From assembly GCA_030038335.1 (NCBI GenBank), contig JASHPC010000280.1, positions 1 through 10,513 on the forward strand: 10,513 bases of DNA. The letters run 5' to 3'. Positions 5,191 to 10,513 of this stretch are shown here, in pieces (position 1 is the stretch's first letter; the number at the start of each line of letters is the position of its first letter). The notes under the pieces were generated by a model. It was given only the letters and a program-made list of their open reading frames with translations, did no database searches and had not been told where the DNA came from. Source of the stretch: Vulcanimicrobiota bacterium (lineage in GTDB: Bacteria > Vulcanimicrobiota > Vulcanimicrobiia > Vulcanimicrobiales > Vulcanimicrobiaceae). Position numbers and translations under genes: made by a program.

Positions 5191-7353
5191 ATGATCCTCG
5201 AGACCGAAGCTCTCAACGACGTACAAGCGGCCGCCGTTCGTCATACCGATGGCCCTTGCTTGATTTTCGCCGGTGCGGGCAGCGGAAAGACGCGAGTGAT
5301 CACGTACCGCATCGCGTATCTCTTGCAAGAACTCGGCGTCGCGCCGGATCGCATTCTCGCGTTGACCTTCACGAACAAGGCTGCCGGCGAGTTGAAGTCA
5401 CGTCTCGAGCGCATGGTCGGCGAGGGCGCGCGGGAAGTTTGGGCGGGAACGTTCCATGCCATGTGCGTTCGCATTCTGCGTCGCGACGGCAGGCGCATCG
5501 GCGTCGCGCCCGGCTTCGGAATTATCGATGAAGGCGACCAGCGCCAGCTCGTCAAGGAAGTGCTGGAGGATCTCGATTACGACGAGCGCCAGCTCTCAGT
5601 CGGCGCGTGCCTTCACGAAATCGACGTTGCGAAGAACGCGCTGCTCTCCCCCGAGCGGTATCACGAAAAGCAGACGACGGCGGTCGGCGAGCGCTACGGC
5701 AACGTCTATGCCGAGTATCAGCGCAGGCTCGCGGCCTCGAACGGCCTCGACTTCGACGATCTCATTCTTCGTGCGATCGAGCTGCTCGAGACGGATGCAG
5801 ACGTGCGCGAACGCTATCAGCGCAAGTTTCAGTACGTTCTCGTCGACGAGTATCAGGACGTCAATCCTCCGCAATACCGCCTGCTTCAAATTCTTTCGGA
5901 GAAGCAGCGGAACATCACGGTCGTCGGCGACGACGACCAGTCGATCTACTCGTGGCGCGGCAGCGACCATCGGATGATCCTGCGCTTCGAGAACGACCAT
6001 GAAGGGGCGACGGTCTTCACGCTCGAGCAAAACTACCGCAGCACGCAGAGAATTCTCGATGCTGCCAACGCGCTCGTCGCAAACAATCGCACGCGAGCGC
6101 CGAAGAAGCTGTACACCGAGCGCGGCGACGGTGACGAGATCGTCGTCTACCCGGCGGCGACGGAACGTGACGAAGCGCGTTACATCGTCGAGCAGATCAA
6201 AGCGTCCGTACGCGACGGCGCCGCATATCAAGACTTTCTCGTGCTCTATCGTACGAACGCGCAGTCCCGGGTTTTCGAAGAGGCGATGCTCTCCGACGGG
6301 ATTCCCTATCGCGTCATCGGCGGCGTGGGATTCTACGCGCGCGCAGAGGTCAAGGACGTCATTGCCTATCTGCGCTACGTGCTCAATCCGTCCGACGCGC
6401 TCGCGTTCAAACGGATCGTCAACGTTCCGCGTCGCGGCATCGGTCAGCAGACGTTAGGCGCACTCGTTCAAGCGGCCGACGCCGCGTCGATGTCAGTCGG
6501 CGAAGCGATCTTTGACGGTGGCGTCCTGCGCGCGGCAGTTCCGAAGAAGATTCGAGAGCTGGAGCGTTTTGCAGAGCTCATTGCCGGCCTGCGGGCATCG
6601 GTCGATCGTCTCTCGGTCTCGGAGATCGTCGTCGCGGTCATGGAGCGCTCTGGATACGTTCGCGAGCTTCAAGCCGAGGAGACGAACGACGCGCGGACGC
6701 GTCTGGAGAACCTCCAAGAGCTTGTCGGCGTCGCGCGCGAATACGAAGCGACCGAACCGGACCCGACGCTCGCAGGATTTCTCTCGAACGTGGCACTCGT
6801 GAGCGACGTCGACGCGCTCGACGACCATGCGTCGTACGTCACGCTCATGACGCTGCACAGCGCGAAGGGCCTCGAGTATCCGAACGTGTTTCTCACGGGG
6901 CTCGAAGAGGGAGTCTTCCCGCACTCGAGATCTCAGAACGACGAGCACGCGATCGAGGAGGAGCGCCGCCTGGCGTACGTCGGCATCACGCGAGCGATGA
7001 ACCGTCTCTCGCTGACGTTCGCGCAGCGCCGCGCGCTCTTCGGCAACAGCTACGCCTATCCGCGCTCGCGCTTCCTCGAAGAGATTCCCGGCTTGAACTT
7101 CCTCGAGATCGAGAACGTCGCGTTGCCGCGTGCCGCCGGCGGGCGCTGGCGAGAGGTCGCGATCCACGAGTCGGCCGGCGCGGGAATGCACATGCAGCTC
7201 GGAGCGGGCGATCGCGTCCGTCATCCGAAGTGGGGCGAAGGAAAGATTGCGAGCGTCGTGGGAGCTGGAGGCGACGGTCTCGTGACCATCGACTTCCCGA
7301 ACGTCGGCCAGAAGATGCTGATGTTGAAGTACGCGCCACTCGAAAAGATATAA
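5191..7353 (+). CDS. pcrA: ATP-dependent DNA helicase PcrA/UvrD (superfamily 1A)
   Basis: Full-length 720-aa 3'-5' DNA helicase used in excision repair, rolling-circle replication and removal of recombinase filaments or stalled RNA polymerase. All SF1A motifs are visible: Q-motif region LNDVQAAAV (8-16), Walker A AGAGSGKT (27-34, Lys33), motif Ia LTFTNKAAGE (58-67), Walker B VLVDEYQD (216-223), motif III GDDDQSIYSWRG (246-257), motif IV LEQNYRS (278-284), motif V TLHSAKGLEY (554-563) and motif VI EEERRLAYVGITRA (589-602). The C-terminus (about 672-720, GDRVRHPKWGEGKI onward) is the Tudor-like domain by which PcrA and UvrD contact RNA polymerase, which favours PcrA/UvrD over Rep. The ATG at 5191 is chosen because it precedes the Q-motif at normal distance; a hairpin covers the region just before it. 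It ends 21 nt before dapB, probably in one transcript. Confidence 0.95.
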   Translation: MILETEALNDVQAAAVRHTDGPCLIFAGAGSGKTRVITYRIAYLLQELGVAPDRILALTFTNKAAGELKSRLERMVGEGAREVWAGTFHAMCVRILRRDGRRIGVAPGFGIIDEGDQRQLVKEVLEDLDYDERQLSVGACLHEIDVAKNALLSPERYHEKQTTAVGERYGNVYAEYQRRLAASNGLDFDDLILRAIELLETDADVRERYQRKFQYVLVDEYQDVNPPQYRLLQILSEKQRNITVVGDDDQSIYSWRGSDHRMILRFENDHEGATVFTLEQNYRSTQRILDAANALVANNRTRAPKKLYTERGDGDEIVVYPAATERDEARYIVEQIKASVRDGAAYQDFLVLYRTNAQSRVFEEAMLSDGIPYRVIGGVGFYARAEVKDVIAYLRYVLNPSDALAFKRIVNVPRRGIGQQTLGALVQAADAASMSVGEAIFDGGVLRAAVPKKIRELERFAELIAGLRASVDRLSVSEIVVAVMERSGYVRELQAEETNDARTRLENLQELVGVAREYEATEPDPTLAGFLSNVALVSDVDALDDHASYVTLMTLHSAKGLEYPNVFLTGLEEGVFPHSRSQNDEHAIEEERRLAYVGITRAMNRLSLTFAQRRALFGNSYAYPRSRFLEEIPGLNFLEIENVALPRAAGGRWREVAIHESAGAGMHMQLGAGDRVRHPKWGEGKIASVVGAGGDGLVTIDFPNVGQKMLMLKYAPLEKI

Positions 7354-7367
7354 CCGTCTCGACAGCC

Positions 7368-7382
7368 ATGAGCGTTGATTAG
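7368..7382 (+). other. Four-codon minigene overlapping the dapB start
   Basis: ATG AGC GTT GAT TAG encodes MSVD and stops. Its stop (7380-7382) lies 3 nt beyond the dapB TTG (7375-7377), in a different frame. It is the only ATG between pcrA and dapB. A ribosome ending here could reinitiate at the TTG, which would couple or limit dapB translation. It may equally be chance. Confidence 0.3.
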
Positions 7383-8094
7383 AGTCGCCGTTGCCGGCGT
7401 TTTCGGTCGCATGGGCACCGTTGCGCGACAGGCTCTGCACGAAGCGAACGACATAGAGTATGCCGGCGGTCTCGCGCGCGCGCCGGCTGAAGAAGAACGC
7501 GTCTACACCGACGTCGACGCACTCGTGCAGGCGGAGCATCCCGACGTGTTGCTCGACCTCACCACGTATCCGTCGAGTCTTGAAATCTCACTCGCGGCGC
7601 TGCGCGCCGGCGTGCGTCCCGTCATCGGCGCATCGGGATGGAGCGACTTCGATCGCGCCGAGCTCGAGCGCGAGGCCGAAACGCGCAAGATCGGAGCGAT
7701 GCTCGTTCCGAACTTTTCGCTCGGCGCAGCGCTCATGATGCGCTTTGCGAGCGAGGCGGCGCGATTCTTCCCAACGGTCGAGATCGTCGAGCTCCATCAC
7801 GACGGAAAGAAAGACAAGCCGTCGGGCACGGCGCTCTTTACCGCAGAAAAAATCGCAGCGGCCGGATTCGGGGAGAAGGTGCCGATACACAGCGTGCGCC
7901 TTCGCGGGCTCGTCGCGCACCAGGAGGTGCTCTTCGGCGGAGCCGGCGAGACGCTTACGATTCGGCACGACTCGCTCTCGCGCGATGCGTTCGCCGCCGG
8001 AATGCTCGCGGCCGTGCGCAGCGTCGTGTCCTTGGATCGGTTGGTCGTCGGAATCGATGCGCTCGTGTCAGAGGAGGCCGAACCATTCGCGTAG
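7375..8094 (+). CDS. dapB: 4-hydroxy-tetrahydrodipicolinate reductase
   Basis: Predicted 239-aa cytoplasmic enzyme reducing 4-hydroxy-tetrahydrodipicolinate to tetrahydrodipicolinate with NAD(P)H in the diaminopimelate/lysine pathway. The Rossmann motif GVFGRMG (8-14) lies at the N-terminus. The catalytic signature ELHHDGKKDKPSGTA (139-153) carries His141/His142 and the substrate-binding Lys145, and the C-terminal domain shows HSVRLRGLVAHQEVLFGG (172-189) and TIRHDSLSRDAFAAG (195-209). The TTG at 7375 is chosen because it gives MIRVAVAG, the usual DapB N-terminus; the nearby ATG at 7368 is out of frame and stops after four codons. No strong Shine-Dalgarno precedes it. At 239 aa it is shorter than E. 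coli DapB (273 aa), but the motifs are intact. It overlaps asd by 10 nt. No lysine riboswitch fits in the 21-nt gap before it. Confidence 0.93.
   Translation: MIRVAVAGVFGRMGTVARQALHEANDIEYAGGLARAPAEEERVYTDVDALVQAEHPDVLLDLTTYPSSLEISLAALRAGVRPVIGASGWSDFDRAELEREAETRKIGAMLVPNFSLGAALMMRFASEAARFFPTVEIVELHHDGKKDKPSGTALFTAEKIAAAGFGEKVPIHSVRLRGLVAHQEVLFGGAGETLTIRHDSLSRDAFAAGMLAAVRSVVSLDRLVVGIDALVSEEAEPFA
8071..8077 (+). promoter_or_regulatory. Strong Shine-Dalgarno (GAGGAGG) deciding the asd start
   Basis: GAGGAGG lies within the last codons of dapB and is the best ribosome-binding site in the window. Seven bases separate it from the ATT at 8085, the optimal distance. No ATG, GTG or TTG in the asd frame lies at a workable distance, so the site points to ATT as initiator. 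Confidence 0.75.
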
Positions 8095-9035
8095 CCGTCG
8101 TGGGCGCGACCGGCGTCGTTGGCGAGACGATCGTGCGCGTGCTCGAGGAGCGCGCGTTGCCGATAGAGCGCGTCGGCGCTTTCGCATCGCGCGCGCGATC
8201 CGGTGCCGTGCGCTTTCGGGGAGAGTCGCTCGACGTCGAGCCCGCGACGACGGAAAGCCTGCGTAACTTCGACGTCGTCTTCTTTGCGGGCGGAGAAGAT
8301 GCCAGCGAAGCGTTCGTTCCCGCGCTAGCAGCTCGAGGCGCCGTCGTCATCGACAACAGCGCGACGTTTCGCATGCGCGACGGCGTGCCGCTCATCGTTC
8401 CCGAGGTGAATCCGGATGATATCCATGTGGAGCACCGTCTTTTTCCCGTCGGGAACTGCACCGCAATCATTCTGTGTACGGCATTAGCGCCCGTGCGTGA
8501 CGCGGCCGGATTGCGTTGCGTGCGCGTCGCGACGTACCAAGCGATCAGCGGTGCGGGTCGCGCCGCGCTCGAGGAGTTCGATCGCGCGGAGGGGCCCATC
8601 GTGCGGAACGTCGTGCCGAAGATCGGCTCGTTCGGTGACGACGGCGAGAGCGGCGAAGAACAGAAAGTACGCGACGAGTCGCGCAAGATGCTCGGATTGC
8701 CGAATCTCGACGTCGTTGCAACCTGCGTGCGGGTTCCGGTACGCACCGCACATGCGGAGGCCGTCTTCTTCGAGACCGAGCGTGAGACGTCGGTCAAGGC
8801 GCTCGCCGCTGCGTTCGAACGTGCGCCGTCTATCGTCTTTCACAACGAGGGCATCGTGACGCCCCGCGACGTTGAAGGCACTGATGAGGTGCACGTTGCG
8901 CGGCTGCGCGCGCTTCGCCCCGAGCCGACGCGTGAGTTCGCGTTGTGGTGCGTCGGGGATCAGCTTCGGAAAGGCGCCGCGACGAACGCGGTGCAGATCC
9001 TCGAGCTACTCGTCGAGCGAGGCGTCGTCTCGTGA
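8085..9035 (+). CDS. asd: Aspartate-semialdehyde dehydrogenase (ATT start codon)
   Basis: Predicted 316-aa cytoplasmic enzyme reducing aspartyl-4-phosphate to aspartate-4-semialdehyde with NADPH, the branch point to lysine/DAP, threonine and methionine. Motifs: NADP-binding GATGVVG (7-13), VIDNSATFRMRDGVPLIVPEVNP (88-110), GNC with the probable nucleophile Cys125, YQAISGAG (151-158), EEQKVRDESRKMLGL (191-205), His223 in RTAHAE as likely acid-base residue, and LRKGAATNAVQI (294-305). Family members usually have PNC(S/T) around the cysteine; here it is GNCT. The start is inferred as ATT at 8085: the frame upstream lacks ATG/GTG/TTG within useful distance, GAGGAGG sits 7 nt before it, and MRVAVVGATG is the expected N-terminus. 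The GTG at 8100 would delete the first beta strand. It overlaps dapB by 10 nt and lysC by 4 nt, so these genes are translationally linked. Confidence 0.92.
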   Translation: MRVAVVGATGVVGETIVRVLEERALPIERVGAFASRARSGAVRFRGESLDVEPATTESLRNFDVVFFAGGEDASEAFVPALAARGAVVIDNSATFRMRDGVPLIVPEVNPDDIHVEHRLFPVGNCTAIILCTALAPVRDAAGLRCVRVATYQAISGAGRAALEEFDRAEGPIVRNVVPKIGSFGDDGESGEEQKVRDESRKMLGLPNLDVVATCVRVPVRTAHAEAVFFETERETSVKALAAAFERAPSIVFHNEGIVTPRDVEGTDEVHVARLRALRPEPTREFALWCVGDQLRKGAATNAVQILELLVERGVVS

Positions 9036-10249
9036 GCGATCGCGTGGCGGTGCTCAAGTTCGGCGGCACCTCGGTCGCGACGCCCGAGCATCGCGCGCTC
9101 GCGCGCAGGCGCGTTGCGGAGGCGGCGCAAGAGGGGTATGGCGTCGTTGCGGTCGTTTCAGCGATGGGACGCGCGCCGGACCCGTACGCAACCGACTCTC
9201 TGCTCGCGCTCGTCGACGGGCGCGCGAGGACGCGAAACGCGGATCTGCTTCTGGCGACGGGCGAGACGATATCCGCCGCGATCTTCGCCGAGGAGCTCGA
9301 AGCGAACGGCACCGCTGCCGTCGCGCTTACGGGCGCACAGGCGGGAATCGTCACCGACGAGCGATTCGGAGACGCGACGATTCGACACGTCGACCCGGAG
9401 CCGCTGCGCACGGTGCTGCGCCACGGTGCGGTTCCCGTCGTCGCCGGATTTCAAGGCGCAAGCGAGAGCGGCACCGTCGCGACGCTCGGGCGCGGCGGTA
9501 CGGATCTTTCGGCGGTCGCTATTGGGCACGCGCTCGACGCGGAGCGCATCGACATCTACACGGACGTGAGCGGCGTCATGACGGCCGATCCGCGACGCGT
9601 TCCCGACGCGCGCACGATCGAACGCGCGACGCTCGAAGAGGTCACGGAGCTCGCGCAGCACGGCGCGAAGGTGATGCACTACAAAGCCGCCGAGTACGCG
9701 CGCAGAACGCAGACGAGCTACGCGATTCGCGGCCTCGCGACGAATCGCGGGACGTTCGTCGACGAGACGGTGGACCATCATCGTCCCGTCACCGGTGTCG
9801 CGCTCTCCGGCCGCCTCACGTGGGTGCGCGTCATTCGCGGCGACATCGAGAATCCGACGAAACGCATGGAGACGGAGCTCGAGATGTTCCGGCGCATCGC
9901 AGAAGCAGCGATCTCGATCGATCAAGTGACGATCAATCAAGCCGGGGTTGCGTTCGTCGTGGAAGGCGAACGCGGTAACGACGTGCGCCGTCTCCTCGGC
10001 GATCTCAACCTCGCCGTCCGCGTCCGCGAGGGCTGCGCGAAGCTCTCCGTCGTAGGAAACGGCATGCGCGAAGCGCCCGGCGTCATCTACGAGCTTACCT
10101 CTGCGCTCGCCGAGGAGAATGTCGAGATCATCCACTGCACGGACAGCAACGTCACGATCTCGGTGCTCGTTCCGGCCGCCGACGGAGAGCGCGCGGAAGC
10201 TGCCGCGCATCGCCGCTTCCGGCTCGCCGTTGGAGACCCCGTCGGATGA
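9032..10249 (+). CDS. lysC: Aspartate kinase (DapG/LysC type, two ACT domains)
   Basis: Predicted 405-aa cytoplasmic kinase phosphorylating L-aspartate with ATP, the committed step of the aspartate family. The kinase domain shows LKFGGTS (8-14), VVSAMG (41-46), TGETISA (76-82), VVAGFQG (136-142), GRGGTDLSAVAIG (153-165) and DIYTDVSGVMTADPR (174-188). The C-terminus holds two ACT regulatory domains (about 265-335 and 337-400; second begins SVVGNGMREAPG). The ACT2 stretch CTDSNVTISVLV (369-380) resembles the DSHTTI-type sequence I recall from Bacillus DapG rather than the TSE-type of lysine-sensitive LysC, and the order asd-kinase-dapA is also that of the Bacillus dapG operon, so DapG may be the better name. 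The GTG at 9032 overlaps the asd stop (GTGA) and directly precedes the first beta strand. No homoserine dehydrogenase domain is fused. Feedback inhibition by DAP or lysine is expected but its specificity is inference. Confidence 0.93.
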   Translation: MSDRVAVLKFGGTSVATPEHRALARRRVAEAAQEGYGVVAVVSAMGRAPDPYATDSLLALVDGRARTRNADLLLATGETISAAIFAEELEANGTAAVALTGAQAGIVTDERFGDATIRHVDPEPLRTVLRHGAVPVVAGFQGASESGTVATLGRGGTDLSAVAIGHALDAERIDIYTDVSGVMTADPRRVPDARTIERATLEEVTELAQHGAKVMHYKAAEYARRTQTSYAIRGLATNRGTFVDETVDHHRPVTGVALSGRLTWVRVIRGDIENPTKRMETELEMFRRIAEAAISIDQVTINQAGVAFVVEGERGNDVRRLLGDLNLAVRVREGCAKLSVVGNGMREAPGVIYELTSALAEENVEIIHCTDSNVTISVLVPAADGERAEAAAHRRFRLAVGDPVG

Positions 10250-10513
10250 GAGATCTCGGCGCGATTCTCACCGCGATGATTACGCCGTTCGACGCACGCG
10301 GGCAAGTGAACGTGGCGGAGGCAAAACGGCTTGCGTCGTGGCTCATCGAACGCGGGAACGACGGTCTCGTCGTCGCGGGATCGACGGGAGAGGGACAGAC
10401 GCTCGATGCGTCCGAGCGCGTCGCGCTCGTCGGCGCGGTGAAGGAGGCCGTCGGCTCGCGCGGCATCGTCGTCGCAAATGCGGGCTCGAACGACACGCGC
10501 GAGTCGGTGCGCG
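10246..10513 (+). CDS. dapA: 4-hydroxy-tetrahydrodipicolinate synthase, 5' part
   Basis: The first 89 codons of a gene cut by the window end (a full family member is about 290-300 aa). DapA condenses pyruvate with aspartate semialdehyde, the product of the asd enzyme encoded just upstream, to form hydroxy-tetrahydrodipicolinate. Visible motifs are AMITPFD (10-16), the substrate loop AGSTGEGQTL (44-53, matching the family GTTGE, with Ser46-Thr47 in place of the usual Thr-Thr), and ANAGSNDTRESV (77-88), like the family AGTGSN region. The catalytic Lys lies beyond the window. The ATG at 10246 overlaps the lysC stop as ATGA, and a GGAG (10232-10235) lies 10 nt upstream. Related aldolases of the same superfamily share these motifs, but the operon context makes DapA by far the best call. 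Confidence 0.9.
   Translation, partial: MRDLGAILTAMITPFDARGQVNVAEAKRLASWLIERGNDGLVVAGSTGEGQTLDASERVALVGAVKEAVGSRGIVVANAGSNDTRESVR

Noticed and set aside
7354..7374. Lysine riboswitch or leader upstream of dapB
   Set aside because: The gap from pcrA is only 21 nt, far too short for such an element.
9158..10210. Long minus-strand open frame of 350 codons opposite lysC
   Set aside because: An antisense shadow of a clear aspartate kinase; it has no recognisable domain.
1..10513. CRISPR array, insertion sequence or phage genes
   Set aside because: No regularly spaced direct repeats, transposase or integrase frames, or terminal inverted repeats were seen; the HNH gene alone is not evidence of a mobile element.

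Overview
The window is high-GC bacterial chromosome from an organism I cannot identify from sequence alone. Every protein gene reads on the + strand, and the only minus-strand genes are two tRNAs. Candidatus Eremiobacterota (WPS-2) or a similar uncultured high-GC phylum is a guess from general impression, not a demonstrated assignment. Most starts lack a clear Shine-Dalgarno site, and two genes have a good -10 box almost touching the ATG, which suggests frequent leaderless transcription.

Region 1 (1-923) holds a small HNH endonuclease gene with a duplicated N-terminal DNA-binding-like repeat. It converges on a tandem pair of minus-strand tRNA genes, tRNA-Gln(CTG) then tRNA-Glu(CTC). The HNH reading frame runs through a perfect 10-bp hairpin and ends inside the tRNA-Glu anticodon loop, so its last 12 codons are antisense tRNA. 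Positions 1-184 contain no gene I can support. Positions 924-1037 form a divergent promoter region.

Region 2 (1038-5144) holds a secreted RNase T2-family enzyme, a mannose-1-phosphate guanylyltransferase-like NDP-sugar pyrophosphorylase, a GT4 glycosyltransferase and an (alpha/alpha)6-barrel glycosidase-like protein. The last two overlap by one base (TAATG). The three sugar genes look like a small glycan-synthesis module: nucleotide sugar supply, transfer, and a processing or partner protein.

Region 3 (5191-10513) begins with a complete PcrA/UvrD helicase carrying the C-terminal Tudor-like domain. It is followed 21 nt later by dapB-asd-lysC(dapG)-dapA, with overlaps of 10, 4 and 4 nt; dapA is cut by the window end. 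Together the four dap genes encode the first four steps from aspartate toward meso-diaminopimelate and lysine, so they supply cell-wall precursor. The main oddities are the starts. asd appears to begin at an AUU codon behind a textbook GAGGAGG, and dapB at a UUG that overlaps a four-codon minigene.

I see no mobile element, CRISPR array or defence island. The region is mostly housekeeping, and its interest lies in gene boundaries, unusual initiation signals and a poorly characterised glycan module.
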